A stretch of DNA of 64,000 nucleotides, from the NCBI RefSeq assembly GCF_000276665.1, contig NW_004955438.1, forward strand, positions 6,161,414 to 6,225,413. The letters run 5' to 3'. Under the pieces are notes generated by a model. That model searched no databases. It was not told the origin of the DNA and saw only the letters and a list, made by a program, of their open reading frames with translations. The position numbers and the translations under genes are program-made. Shown here in pieces: positions 47,620 to 58,805 of the stretch. This DNA is from Chinchilla lanigera. Its lineage: Eukaryota > Chordata > Mammalia > Rodentia > Chinchillidae. How positions within the stretch are numbered: position 1 is the first letter of the stretch; every line of letters begins with the position of its first letter.

Positions 47620-47905
47620 TCTCCACAAAAGCAACATATCTATGCTGTTATCTTTCCCTGAAATCCTTTCTTCTGTCCTTCGGATAGCCTCGCTGTCTCC
47701 TTCTAATCCTTTCATTCACAATTAGATGTCACCACATACAGAGAGCTTTTCAAGATTTAATACAGTAATTTTGCATCACATTCATGTATTCAAATGTATT
47801 CCCTTTCAAAATATGTCCTGCTGGAAGGCAGCATCTATGTCATGCCTGCGTTTATATCCACAACACATTGAAAATCTGTGTAGAATGAATAAATTAGAAG
47901 TACAT
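47620..47905 (+). mobile_element. L2 LINE 3' end
   Basis: 'aattagatgtcaccacatacagagagctttt' and then 'tgctggaaggcagcatctatgtcatgcctgcgtttatatccacaacacattgaaaatctgtgtagaatgaataaat' match the L2 3' end (aatgtcacc…/ ggcagggat … tatccccagtgcc … gaatgaat). Confidence 0.72.
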
Positions 47906-47979
47906 GGGGGATGTGGAAAACAAAGGCAGAATATCAAGAAACTATAATCTTTATCCTTTAGGGAGGACACATTATATAC

Positions 47980-48381
47980 TGTTTGATATGGTTTGGAACT
48001 GGAATGGCCCCTAAACGGCTCATGGGTTCAAAGGTAGGCCTTGGAAGGAGGTGGATTATGGGGACGGTAAACCCACAGTGGGTTACTAATCTGAGCTGAC
48101 TGTCTTTTTGGAAGGTAAGGTCTGATCAGAAGAGGTGGGTGGCTGTGGGCATGGCCTGGGAGGGTGGATCTCCCCACCAGTCTCTTTCCTTTCATCTCTG
48201 CTTCTTTCCTGGCTGCCACGGGATGAAGATCTGTCCTCCCCCAGACCCTTCCGCTATGCTCTTTCTGGCTTGGAGCCACCCGAACAACCATGTACTGCAA
48301 ATAGGATCCAAAATAAAATTTTCATCCTTAAAACATTGTGGGCATCAGATGTTGTATGTAGTATAAGAAAGTGACTAGGAC
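47980..48381 (+). mobile_element. MaLR-type LTR, near full length
   Basis: Starts TGTTTGATATGGTTTGGAAC, with the TGATATGGTTTGG-type MaLR 5' end. It contains 'ctcatgggttcaaaggtaggccttgg', 'gcttctttcctggctgccacgggatgaagatctgtcctccc', 'gcaaataggatccaaaataaaattttcatcc' (poly(A) AATAAA) and ends near GACTAGGACA. About 400 bases, the expected LTR size. Solo, with no retroviral genes next to it. Confidence 0.88.
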
Positions 48382-48624
48382 ACTACTTTTAATTTGTTGT
48401 GATATAAAACTAAGTAAAGATTAATGCCATGAATCTGGCACAGCTAAACTGTTCTTATAAATTACTAACACTTTCTGTTTCTAGACATAAATCCCGTCAA
48501 TGAATGAAAATACACATTTCCCGATCGTGTAATTATTCACCACTGTACTGTCATACAGGAGCAATTGTGGCTTCAAATAGCCTTTAGGAAAACTACCATA
48601 GATAGAAGTTTATAACTTTAAGCG
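48382..48624. other. unassigned AT-rich stretch
   Basis: Nothing recognised. Confidence 0.5.
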
Positions 48625-48970
48625 CAGTCAGTGGTCACTCAGGATCTATGGGAGATTGGTTCCAGAACTCCCGTATCTATCCAAATCCACAGATACTCAA
48701 GTCTGTTATGTAAAATGATGTATTTCTACACTGTACATTTTAAAACACCTCAAAATTACCTATAATACTTAAGGCTATTAAATGCTATGTAAACTGTTAT
48801 ACTGCACTCCTTAGGGAACAGTGACAAGAGTAAAAGTCTGTGTGTTGTACCCCCAACTGACCGGTCATAATAACCTAACACTCCAAAGTACACAAACTAC
48901 CCACAGGGCAAACAATACACAAACAAGGGGTGCTGGAAAAGACATAGGGTCTGTGGATCATTTACACAGC
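48625..48970. mobile_element. Tigger-class (pogo-like) DNA transposon fragment
   Basis: It begins CAGTCAGTGGTCACTCAGGA and continues 'ctatgggagattggttccagaactcccgtatctatccaaatccacagatactcaagtc'. It goes on through 'ttataatactt…/aatgctatgtaaactgttatactgcactccttagggaacagtgacaagagtaaaagtctgtgtg'. This follows an old Tigger-type non-autonomous element (…ggttccaggaccccc…aaatccgcggatgctcaagtc…atgctatgtaaatagttgttatactgtattgtttagggaataatgacaag…). Subfamily and strand relative to the consensus are not certain. The far terminal repeat is unclear. Confidence 0.68.
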
Positions 48971-50430
48971 AGTAAGATGTACCTACACTTCACTTCTTCA
49001 TGTGAATTTGACATATGGAACAATTAAGGTTTGTTTATTTTGGTACTTCCTGCAATTTTTAAAAAAGGATATTTCATTTGTGGTGGCTTATGTTTACATG
49101 ATGGAAACTGAATATGGAAGGCTGACTGCGTGCCTTCTATATTTTTCTTATAGGTGCAAAATCTTTAAAAATTTCTATCACTATGTTAATCACCCACAGA
49201 ACAGAGTGTGGTTGCACTACCAGGAGTCCCTGAGCTTGACAGTTGTTCTTGTGAAGCATGTGAGTGGTAAACTGGAAAAACCTTATTAAAAGAAAATATA
49301 TAATAATTGGTGACATGAATATAACTAAAAAATCAATCATCCTCGCAGAAACTGGGCCACCACACCTGCACGGTTCTGGTTTATGTGTATTATGTGAAAT
49401 ATTAGCATTCAACTGGATATGAACAATAAGCCTGATGAGAAATCAGACACATCATTTTAGAGTGTGGATGATGGAGGATTACATATACTCACATCCTCAA
49501 GCACCAAATAGTTTATTGTCAGCATCTATGAGAAAACTCAAAATTATGTGATTCTAGTTGTGTAAAGTGGAAAAGACTTCATGGATTTGTCTGTTTTACA
49601 ATGTAATAAAAATTACCAAATATGAATAAATAAATTATACATCAGAGGAAAACTGTAGGTACTGAAAGTAACAAGACATAAGTCATCTAATTTCTAGATT
49701 TAAAAAAAAATCCTGCTTGAATAATATTTGCCTTTCATTTAATGAAAGTTAAATTCTTCCAAAATAAAACTACAGGGATATGTTTCCCATGATTACAGTG
49801 TATGGATCAGTATACATGTAGTAAAGTCAATGACACAGGGATGTTCCTAATTTGTGGGTTGTGAAGATTTGGACTTCACAGGTGCTAGGGGGTACGACAA
49901 CTTCATTGAAGAGCTTCAGATCATATAAAAGCAGTAATATCAACTGAATGTACATCTTCAGAGAGATCGAGAGACCTGTTTCATGAAGCTAATTGGGTAT
50001 AATATTGGCTCTTATTAAGTGCAGCCAGGTACTCAAAAGCAGGCTGCCTACAGCCAAGCAAATGTCAATCACTTAGAACTATGCCTTAGTTTCATTTGTT
50101 CATTTTAGACATAGAACTGAGGCCAAATCCATGCTGCTCATTAATAAAAATTCCATCATCCTACTTTTAATTCAAAGTTTTAGATTTTGATATACTTCAA
50201 GTAGAGTCAAATGATCCCCCCGACAAAAGCTTGTGAAATAGTGGCATTTCCTTGAGAGGGCAGAAGCCAATCATAGATTATTTTTTAGATACATTACAAT
50301 GCAAAGATGTAGGCTCCTAAGCCATGCTGTGCTTATAGCCCACCCTTCCACAAAACCTGTCTATATACCTATGCTTTGTAAGCCTTGCTATACCTAATCT
50401 ATAACTCATGTAACATAAGAACAGGCTTAA
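48971..50430. other. unassigned AT-rich stretch
   Basis: No gene or repeat recognised. Frames at 49002-49289 (+) and 49137-49412 (-) overlap and lack domains. Confidence 0.5.
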
Positions 50431-50556
50431 AAATAATAATACAGGGGCTGGGGATTTAGCTCAGTGGCAAAGTGCCTGCCTGGCAAGCGCAAGGTCATGA
50501 GTTCGATTCCCGGTACCGGAGAAAAACCAAAAAAAATAAATAAATAATAATACAGG
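50431..50556 (+). mobile_element. ID SINE, young, with perfect 15-base target-site duplication
   Basis: The body GGGGCTGGGGATTTAGCTCA … GAGTTCGATTCCCGGTACC is followed by GGAGAAAAACC and an A/AAAT tail. Both pol III boxes are intact (TAGCTCAGTGG and GTTCGATTCC). The site AAATAATAATACAGG is identical at 50431-50445 and 50542-50556. This is the least-diverged ID in the window and the best candidate for a recent insertion. Confidence 0.98.
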
Positions 50557-50789
50557 TTGAGCATCACTCACTGAAAGAACTGAAATGTGAAATGCTTCAA
50601 AACCTGAATCTTTTTGAATGACAGTTTTTAGATGATTTATATTTTGAATATTTAGATTAGGAATGTTCAACTGGTCAGGTTTTGCAAATATTCTAAAATT
50701 TAAAAATAAACCCTGAAATCAGATACATTTCTAGTCCTAATAATAGTTTCAACCTGTAATAGTAAACACATGTTGCATTTTTACTATTT

Positions 50790-51440
50790 ATGCATTTTCC
50801 CAGCCTTTTTAGATATACAGAAAAATTTCAAAATAAGACAAAAATTCCTTATACCTCCACCTGATCTCTTCTCTTTTATAGCTCACATGCTAATATAATA
50901 CCTTTGTCACAGCTAATAAGCTAACGGTAAAATTTACCATTAAGTGATATTCATGTTGTATTTGTACTTTTTTTTGTATTTGTATTTTTAAAGTTTTTAC
51001 CTAGTACTATGGTTTTTGTTTGTTTATTTTTTGTTTTGGTTCCAGGATATACCCAGGATACATTAATTATGATATCTCCTTAGACTTTTCTGTAACCGTT
51101 TCTTGCATTTGCCTTCATTTTGATGACTTTGAGAGTTTTGAGAAAAATTTGGCCTGGCATTATGTAGAATGTCCCCTAATTATGATTTGTCTGAAGGTTT
51201 TGTCACAATCAGACTTGAGGAAGAAAACTGCAGATGTAAACTGCCATTCTCCTTGCATTACAGTAAGGATGCAGGCTATCAGAAGATCACTGCTGGGATA
51301 TTTTTTTACTTTCATCACATGGAAGTGGTGTTTGCCAGGATCTCCACTGTAAAGTTAGTTACTCTTTCCCCTTTCTATAGTTGTAGTATTTGGGCTAAAG
51401 CCATTATACTTAACCCATCATTCAGGAGTAAAAAATTATA
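50790..51440 (+). mobile_element. ancient L1M-type LINE region
   Basis: Long match in order to a remembered mammal-wide consensus. Landmarks are 'ttccaggatatacccaggatacatta', 'gatatctccttagacttttctgtaac', 'gatgactttgagagttttgag', 'attatgtagaatgtcccctaattatgatttgtctgaagg', and 'gaagtggtgtttgccaggatctccactgtaaagttag'. I place it with old L1 3' regions, but subfamily and orientation relative to L1 are uncertain. The 110- and 94-codon frames across it (51020-51453) are just this repeat. Confidence 0.72.
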
Positions 51441-51479
51441 CTCTATCTCCTGATGGGCATGTATACAACTCTTCATGAA

Positions 51480-51700
51480 TTAATGCATTACCCTTCCACG
51501 AAAAATATCCTAGAAAGTAATATTATTATCACAGTTTATAGGTGAGGAAATTGGGGCACAGAAAAATTACATAGAGAATATATGGTCACAATTGCACAAG
51601 GAAAGGTTGATGATCTCTAGTATGACCTTGAGCAGCCTAGTTTTAGATCCTGTGCTCAAAGTAAAATATGTCTGTGATGCACTGACACAAGCAAAGTCTA
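51480..51700 (+). mobile_element. MIR SINE
   Basis: 'ttattatcacagtttataggtgaggaaattggggcacagaaaaattaca' is the MIR centre (attttacagatgaggaaactgaggcacagagaggttaa). The 3' end continues to 'gatcctgtgctcaaag'. Confidence 0.75.
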
Positions 51701-51989
51701 AGTGGTGACCCGATCATTAATTGAGTAGCTGAATGTCTTGAGGTACTGCATGAACAAGAGATTTAAGGCCAGTGGTAGAGATCAGAGGGTCTCTTCATCC
51801 CAAAATAAAGATGTAATACTCTGAAAAATTTTGAGTAACAAAACTGAAGTTAATAAATCTTCTAATATTCAGCAGTCATTGGATGTCAAAGTTATTTCAG
51901 AAAGGATAAAACAATTTATTAAGAATAAAAACATTCTTATTATTTGCAATAGATTTTCCTGTCTTTTGAATGCCTCACGTGACTTCATT
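51701..51989. other. unassigned AT-rich stretch
   Basis: Nothing recognised. Confidence 0.5.
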
Positions 51990-52165
51990 AACAAGAACTA
52001 TAAAGTAGACGCTCACAGCAATCACTTTCCATAAGGTAGATTATCACTTACAAATTGAGGTACACAGAGTCTACATAACTTGTCTAAATCATCACAGATT
52101 CTTCACTGGCTGAGGCTGTGTTCAGACTGCCTTGCCTTTTTGTTCAGAAACTGACTTATCCCTCA
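51990..52165 (+). mobile_element. MIR SINE
   Basis: 'gctcacagcaatcactttccataaggtagattatcacttacaaattgaggtacacagag' and 'aaatcatcacagattcttcactggctgaggctgtgttcagactgcc' reproduce the MIR centre and 3' end. Confidence 0.68.
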
Positions 52166-53469
52166 GGCAGGCACACTTCCCAAATACCAGACCTAGGGTG
52201 CTTTCAATGACCTTAGCTAATTTTTAAGATAAGTGCATTCCCTTTATCTTCATAAAATCTACAACTAGCTCATCAGTGCATATATTTTAGATTTTTAGTA
52301 TTTATATGCAAATGTAAAGACAGACTAATCCTTTTGGACTTGCTTCAAAATATTAATGATGCTAGTAGGGGCAAATAAAGGTAGTAAGCAATTTAAAAAT
52401 GTCAACACATTGTATATCTATACAAATACATGGAATAAGAGGATTATTCTATGTCCTCATAATACTCCATTATTTTATTTATAAAAATTTAATAGAAGTG
52501 TGTTTCTGGGAGATAAAGTCCTCACCTTGTTTCTGTTATGGTGAGATTTATGGTAAGAATTATCCATTCAACAATGAGTCATTCACTGAACAAAATAATC
52601 ATCGTGAACGAACATAAACGTGGTAGCTGGAATTTTTCTTTTAGCTCCTTACAGCTTGAGATTTACAGATGCAAGAAAAGAGAAAAGAACAAAAAGAATT
52701 TAGGAAATATCTCAATTCCCAGGCTGAGTTTATGTAACTCAGCACAGTTCCAGTATGGAGCAGAAGAAAAGGCACTATACACATCAGGGTAAGTGCCCAG
52801 TTACACCTTGGAAGAAGGACCTCCTTCTTGCAATCAGTGTCAATATCACAGTCGGTTAAATGAGTGAGAACTCTTGAGCTTCAAGCCAAAGCAAAGAAAG
52901 AAAGAAATTATCTTGTGCATCTCTCCAGGGAAGAATTGTGACCTGAGCACTGAATCAAGCAGAGAAGATAAATGCAATCCTGTGGTTCACTTTTTAGATT
53001 TCGGCACTTGAACATCCACTTAGGTCCCCAGAATTGATCTGGGCGATGTCTGGGTACAGGAGGCCTCCAGGAAGTGCCAGTAATAAGAAGCTTTGTCTCT
53101 CACTCACACAGGGAGTTGGGCTGCTGATAAAGGAATCCATTGGATTTCTCCTGATTGACATATGTGGTTAATTAGGTGTCACACTGTGTTCATGCTACCG
53201 CTGATCTGAAGCACACAATAAGAGATCACCCCTGACAAGTGATGCCTCTGAGTGAGCATAAATAAAGAACTGCATTGATCTGGTAATAGCTGTAGGTAGA
53301 ATCCACAGCCCATTTACCTGACAGTTATCGCAGAGTGCAAGAGTACTGCAATCTTTTTCCTCTTTCTCTTCCTTTTCAATGTGATTTAACCATGTGACCC
53401 TTTAGATTGATTTTAAAGAGACCACTAAGACAGTGTTACTCTATCAACCGCAGGACTGCACGCCCCACC
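52166..53469. other. unassigned non-coding stretch
   Basis: No gene or repeat recognised. The stretch 52795-53330 is less AT-rich than the flanks and contains no transposon that I know, so it could hold unique conserved sequence. Confidence 0.45.
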
Positions 53470-53580
53470 CTTCCAGCCTCTCCCATCATACCTTTGCCCA
53501 TGCCTTTGCTGTGTTAAAAGATTTCCTTTCAGGGAGAAATGTTTCCAGTACAGTACTCTTCTCAGGATATTGGATAGATC
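53470..53580 (+). mobile_element. possible L2 fragment
   Basis: 'cttccagcctctcccatcatacctttgcccatgcctttgctgtgttaaa' resembles L2 'ctctcc … ggcctttgcacatgctgttcc'. Short. Confidence 0.4.
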
Positions 53581-53679
53581 CACTCCTGAAATTCTGAAAC
53601 AGCTATCTCTGTGTGCACTGAACTCAAACTCAGGATCTCACTAGGTCAAAGAACAACACTGCAAACAAAAAGAAAGAAG

Positions 53680-54150
53680 TTAAGAGAGAATTTATTAGAA
53701 ATGTAAGAAGACAAATAACTCCCAGTTGGAAAGGGTCCCCCTCAGTCCCCTTATCTAATTTTTGGAGATAAGCAGAGATGGAAATTGTCTAATTGCTTAG
53801 TGGCCTCCTATCACAGGTAACTCTGTGGGCTGAAAATGACTACTTGTAACTCAGTTCCTCTAAACTAGTTACTCAGCACGGAGACTTGAAAGGAAACAAG
53901 GATGTTAAAGATAAACTAGTTATTGGGCATTTTAAATTCCTCCTAACTCCAGAACTAAGAGGGGCTGAAGTGTACTCCGTGCTGCCGGAGGAAGTCCATT
54001 CTTTCTCCGAAGTCCATTCTTTCTCCAAAGTCTTCGTGCACTGCCTATTCCTAGTTTAATTCTTATCGATGTGACATCACTCAGCTCTATCTCATGCTCT
54101 TTTCCTAGTTAGGTGCTTAGTCAGAAACAGACTAAACTGTCTTTTCTAGT
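53680..54150 (-). mobile_element. putative LTR, antisense
   Basis: An AGAGAATTTATTAGAAATGT start is the antisense of an R/U5-like end with the poly(A) motif. GC-rich, tandem-like text ('gaagtccattctttctccgaagtccattctttctcc') lies near the other end, around 53992-54028. Layout is LTR-like; family not identified. The two adjacent 'aagtccattctttctcc' copies (18-base period) are a small tandem duplication. Confidence 0.4.
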
Positions 54151-54677
54151 ATCGCTGAGCTTCTTAAGGAGACACTACAATAAATGCATTCATTTGGAAG
54201 TAGGAAGGACAGAATGACAGGGAGAAAAGAAGAAACCTAAACTTAAAGTTGATTAAATAATGTTGGACAAACATTTCCCACAAAGGCCTGCCTAATTCAC
54301 CCAAGAAGTTTGTCAAGTTAGTCATCCGTGTTACCATGGCAAATGAGCAGACCAATCTTAATCATCTCTTTGCAAGAGACTTTTAACACTAGAAAGTAGG
54401 CTTTCTTAAAGCTATATCACCATTGCTAGGACAGATGCTATACAAAGCAGAGCAAATAGGTTTAATGAAGTATTTTGTCAGAGAATAAATAAAAAGGGAC
54501 ATGCTATGATGTTTATTCATTTATGTGAATCAGAGTTTCTAAAGCATTTACCTCCCCAAAGTACTTTATATCTTAAAAGATATTAACCACCCAAAAAGTT
54601 TTTCTTTCTATGGATTATATCTATTGATATTTGCCATACTAAAAAGCATGAGATTTTTTAAAAAATCTATTTATTAA
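54151..54677. other. unassigned AT-rich stretch
   Basis: Nothing recognised. Confidence 0.5.
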
Positions 54678-54760
54678 GAGCTAGGGATACAGCTCAGTGA
54701 CAGAGTACTTACCCATGGTATGCAAAGCCTTGGGTTCAACCCCCATCACTGCAAAAATGT
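54678..54760 (+). mobile_element. old ID-like SINE
   Basis: GAGCTAGGGATACAGCTCAG … CCTTGGGTTCAACCCCCATC. ID body with diverged middle. Box B is GGTTCAACCC. No target duplication is apparent. Confidence 0.82.
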
Positions 54761-55129
54761 GCAACTATAAACAGATTCATTACTTAATTCCTGTATTTAT
54801 GAAACATTTTTTATAATATCTGCAACAAAACTGAGGGGAAGATTATATTTTTAAAAACATTTGTCAAGTCTCTTGTGTGTTAATGGAAGATAGCTAATTT
54901 TTCATATTGTTGCTCTGTGGCTGTCTCAGTCATTTTCTGTTACTCAAATAGAATCCTATAGCCCGAGTGATTCAGAAATTGTAAGCGATAGGAGTGCGTT
55001 GGCCTCACCTTTCTGTTTCTGGTATCTGGCAGATGCCTTTGTGCTGCCTATTAATGCGGCAGAGGGAGAAAGGAGCAAGAGCCAGACAGAAAGGAAAGTG
55101 AGCTGGATCCATTCTTTGCATGAGGAACC
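54761..55129. other. unassigned stretch
   Basis: Nothing recognised. Confidence 0.5.
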
Positions 55130-55690
55130 CATACCTGGGATAAATAACCCACTCCTACACTAACAGCCTTAAACCACTCATGAGGAGAGAGGCTTCATAG
55201 GCTAATCATGATTCAAGATCTTAATATTGTTACTATGGCAATTACAATTTCACACATGAGATTGGGAAGTGCCAACCTCAAATGCAAGCTGAGGCACACT
55301 GAGCAGGAGAATGAGTTTATCTGGGCCAAAGGGAGGATAGCCACAAGAGAGAACACATATTCTAGTTGGCAGAATACGTTCCCTAAAATGGCACCTAAGG
55401 GGTCTGTTTTTTGTAGACAAAAAAAGGACAAGAAGAGGGTGACAGAAAGTAGATTGTTTCAGTTACAATGACTGACGAGAATAGTGCAGGTTGTTGATTG
55501 GCCATTGCTTACATATGCCATAAAGTGTAGTGGTAAGAAGAAATTTTTTTCTAGGCATAGTTAGTTAGTCTCTGAAGTCACAGAGTCAGCAGGTAGCAGT
55601 TGTTTTAGGTCAGAATGACTTAGGCGGCTGTGCACTCATGTTTCATTCTTTTCCCCAAGCAAAAGAATTTTGTGACCTAATTCTTACAAC
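55130..55690 (-). mobile_element. possible LTR or LTR-like block, antisense
   Basis: A 'gagaatgagtttatctgggccaaagg' phrase resembles the antisense poly(A)/R region of rodent LTRs (compare 'ggaatttatttgaccaaagaac' at 61.26 kb). The rest is only generally LTR-like. Overlapping frames on both strands at 55208-55471 lack domains. Confidence 0.3.
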
Positions 55691-55914
55691 ATTTTAAATC
55701 CTTTCTCAGTGGGGACATCTAAACTGTAGTGATCACGATATCATGTGTGACCTCTGGACTACTTTACTGTACAGCCTTCAGAGAATGACAAATAGGAAAG
55801 GAGATACGCTTTAGTGTCACTACAGAAACAGATTGGAATTCATGCTGCCCCAAGAAGGACTCCGAAAAACCTCATGGATCCCAGAACCCTGTTTTGAGAA
55901 ACCTTGACAGAGAC

Positions 55915-56004
55915 ATTTTTTGTTTTTTTGTGGGTACTGGGAATCGAACTCAGAACATCGTGCTTGCCAGGTAGGCGCTACAACACTGAGCTATATCTTA
56001 GGAC
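55915..56004 (-). mobile_element. ID SINE, antisense
   Basis: A TTTTTTGTTTTTTTGTG antisense tail, then GGTACTGGGAATCGAACTCA … CACTGAGCTATATC. Moderately diverged. Confidence 0.92.
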
Positions 56005-57066
56005 TGACAAATACGATTGAAATGCTGCTGGAATCTGCAGTGACGGCTACTGTTGTTTGAAGAAAGATGGGCTATTTAGTGACACTGACCCACAGAGACC
56101 TATTGGCAAGTTGAAAAATTTTGCCAGGGTGGTTCTTCGTGTTTAACCTGTCCATTTACTACCAACATTATTGTAAATTCAACGCTGAGAAGGGACTTTG
56201 CCTTACAACATTCCCAGCTGTTCCCTAGTTCCCTTTTCAGGGACTTCTCTATCAGTACCCCCTTATTTCCAAAGGAATGCTATATATAGCATTTTATCTT
56301 CCCAGGAAACCATAGAATCCTAAGATTTCTGAGGAATGGGAAATTGTTCCTATTCTTCAAATTAGTGGGAAATACTCATACACGTGCATAAAAGATGCAA
56401 TGCTTATTTAGAAGATTAAATATATAAACACGGATTAAAAAAAAATACCTGGAAGCTTGTAGATTGCAGCTGCCGATGTTGGCCTCTCTGATACTATCTA
56501 AATCTAGTTTCAATTAAACAAGAATGTGATTTCCAATACCTTAATGACAGAATCATATGGCCTCTTACAGCTAAGTAGCACTTGAAAAGGAAAGAGCAAA
56601 CCAGAAACTTTCACCCAAGGACATGGAAGCTAACCCTATCGAATTGAATATCAATAATTAAGGCCTTTGATGACTCAAATCATTTAGATAATAAGATTGC
56701 TTTGAAGTAAATAAATATCAAATTAGGGCTTGTAGCAGTCACAGGTGTTTGGCAGGGCCAGTCTATCATCACTGAGAAAATGAATGCATTTTATTCAGCA
56801 TAATTAGAAAAAGAAATGAAGTTTATATGCAAATTGTATACCAGTTTAGTCAAAGATAACCGGTCAGACTGCTTTTGGTAATTTAAACTTTCATTTAGAG
56901 GAGAATTTGCAAAGTATCTATTTTCGATGTAATTTGAAAGCAGCTGGCTGCCTGCTCCCAGTCATCTGAGAGAGAAATTTAAATGTCCTTGAGAACCCTC
57001 CAGTCTTGCTTTGGTGCTGACAGAATACGTGCATTTTCACTTTATTCTTTTCTCTTGTCTGTACAG
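56005..57066. other. unassigned stretch, upstream of exon candidate
   Basis: No repeat recognised from about 56540 to 57066, which is notably free of transposons for this window. Ends in a good polypyrimidine tract (57036-57062). Confidence 0.45.
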
Positions 57067-57137
57067 CAGTTCGATCCAGAAGGACACATGGCATTTCAGC
57101 ATCCAACACCGGCCTGAAAGGAATGTGGGAGATGCAG
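57067..57137 (+). other. candidate exon (71 bases) with consensus splice signals
   Basis: Upstream: a branch-point-like TGCTGAC (57015-57021), a 25-base pyrimidine tract and the acceptor TGTACAG (57060-57066). Downstream: the donor CAG|GTAGGC (57135-57143). Two of the three frames are open across it. The frame starting at 57069 gives 23 whole codons ending exactly at the donor. The frame from 57067 meets TGA at 57115. I do not recognise the peptide. An untranslated exon, a cryptic exon or chance remain possible; no partner exon was seen in the window. Confidence 0.3.
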
Positions 57138-57799
57138 GTAGGCAATATGGCAAAGATTAGGCCAAAGAAATTGGCTGGAAAACCTGGAAAATATATGTTC
57201 TGAGGACAAATTGCAAATGTAAACATTGTTTCTAACTTGCTTCCCCTCAGATAAAATTACATGTCTCTGAATTTTTTTAACTCCCTTATGAGTTCTGTCA
57301 TATTCTAACATGGGCCTAATTTTCTTAACTAAATCCTCTTGAACTCTAAGTTGTTTAAGATAGAAGTATTCACATCAGTGTTCCCTGAGGAGTGTGGACC
57401 ATTTCTTGTCCTATGTAATATTAAAAGATATCTGTGAAGTTAAATTCAATTATTGACCTGAACTAATGATAAAGTAAAATTTAAGGAGATGAAAACCTAC
57501 TTTTTTTGCAGAAGGTTTATATAATATTTGAAAAATGGCAGATAATTTTCATTCACATTTTGTTTTTCTTTCTTGAAGATGCTCTAGTGTGATTTTGGCT
57601 CCAAATTCTTCTTGTACTTTGTTCATCTTATTCTGGGGTCACAGTCAGCACAAGTAATCCTTCATCTTTTTTGAGTACACTCATGCTAAATCAGCACACG
57701 CATACCTTAGTGCCTTCTACAAATGTTAAGTAAATGCTGATAAATATACACCTGAGTAATGGTGTTTACCACTAACAGGGCTTGCTCTATATGAATACT
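57138..57799. other. unassigned AT-rich stretch
   Basis: Nothing recognised. Confidence 0.5.
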
Positions 57800-57925
57800 T
57801 TAAGTCTGTGGTGTAGGCAGCAATCCCCAGACTTAAATGAGCATCCCAAGCATTTACGGAGATTGGAAAAGCTACAGACATCTGGTTCTACAATTGACCA
57901 ACTAAATCAGTCTCTGAAAATCAAT
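57800..57925. mobile_element. possible MER5-like hAT (Charlie) remnant
   Basis: 'cagacttaaatgagcatcccaagc' followed by 'tctggttctacaattgaccaactaaatcagtctctg' parallels MER5 text (…gagcatcacctgg … cccagacctactgaatcagaatctctg). Diverged. Confidence 0.42.
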
Positions 57926-58599
57926 GAAACCTCAAACAGAATTAAAATGAATTAATTTTAAAAACTGTGTAGCACAGTGCTTAAAATGCAAATATTTTTA
58001 TATATTGCCTATTGTTATTACCCAATACTCAACAAATTTACCAATGAAAACAATGGGCAAACAATTAATGCTAAATACACACACACAACACACACAAGCA
58101 CACACACTACATATATAGAACAGTAACAGGGAAAATGGCCTAAGAAAGCTGCTGCTGTCATTAGGCAAAAATGTCATTTGTCTCTTCTGCCTGTCCCTTT
58201 TCCTCTACATAAACCAGATATACCCCCATTTATAACAAGGTGGATGCTCAAACAAGCCTGTCATATTTAATCACAGAACTCAAATGGAGAGTTTGACACC
58301 TTTTGATGTTGTGCTCTCCGAAACGATGGTCATGACGAGACAGTATCCAATCAGTTAGATCCCGGGTACCTAAGAGCATACTCCTTTCTTTTCCAATGCT
58401 GAAATATGACTCTGCCCAGGAAAATATTAAGGACTGGGATGCTTTTGTCTTCTTATTTTTATTTCCTACTTATGTCTTTATTCCTGAATGTCAGCATAGG
58501 GGAATGACATAAATCTCAAGAGAATAAACCTACAAGGGTAGAACTTGGATCTCTGGGTCAACTAAAATGAGAACATACTTGTTGTTGTAATGAGTTTGT
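57926..58599. other. unassigned stretch with imperfect (CA)n
   Basis: A short broken (CA)n run at 58077-58108. Otherwise nothing recognised. Confidence 0.5.
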
Positions 58600-58797
58600 G
58601 CTATTTCTGACTGCATAAAAAATTACCAGCAAATATTGCAGCTTCAAGCCTCAAGTTTTTATTATTTTATTTTTGCCATATAATATTGCTTAACACATGT
58701 GATCCACACTTGATGAGAAGGGATTATACAAAAGCATGAATACTAGCAGTTGGGAGTCACTGGGAGCGATCTGGAGGCTGTCTGCAACCTTACCAGG
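58600..58797 (+). mobile_element. ancient mammal-wide repeat, family unresolved
   Basis: 'gcataaaaaattaccagcaaatattgcagcttcaagc' and 'ccacacttgatgagaagggattatacaaaagcatgaatactagcagttgggagtcactgggagcgatctggaggctgtctgcaacc' match the two ends of a common old repeat (gcgtaacaaattaccccaaa…gcttaaaac and …gaggggattacacaagggcatgaatacc…gggatcattgggggccatcttagaggctgcctaccac). The middle is deleted. Confidence 0.5.
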
Positions 58798-58805
58798 CCC
58801 AGCGT

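Noticed and set aside
50438..50530. tRNA-Ala-like gene
   Set aside because: The sequence has tRNA-like pol III boxes but is an ID SINE: A-rich tail, perfect target duplications and many diverged siblings in the window. The body does not fold as a complete tRNA by eye.
51020..51453. 110- and 94-codon overlapping frames as an exon
   Set aside because: The whole interval follows a mammal-wide L1M-type repeat consensus; the frames are a by-product.
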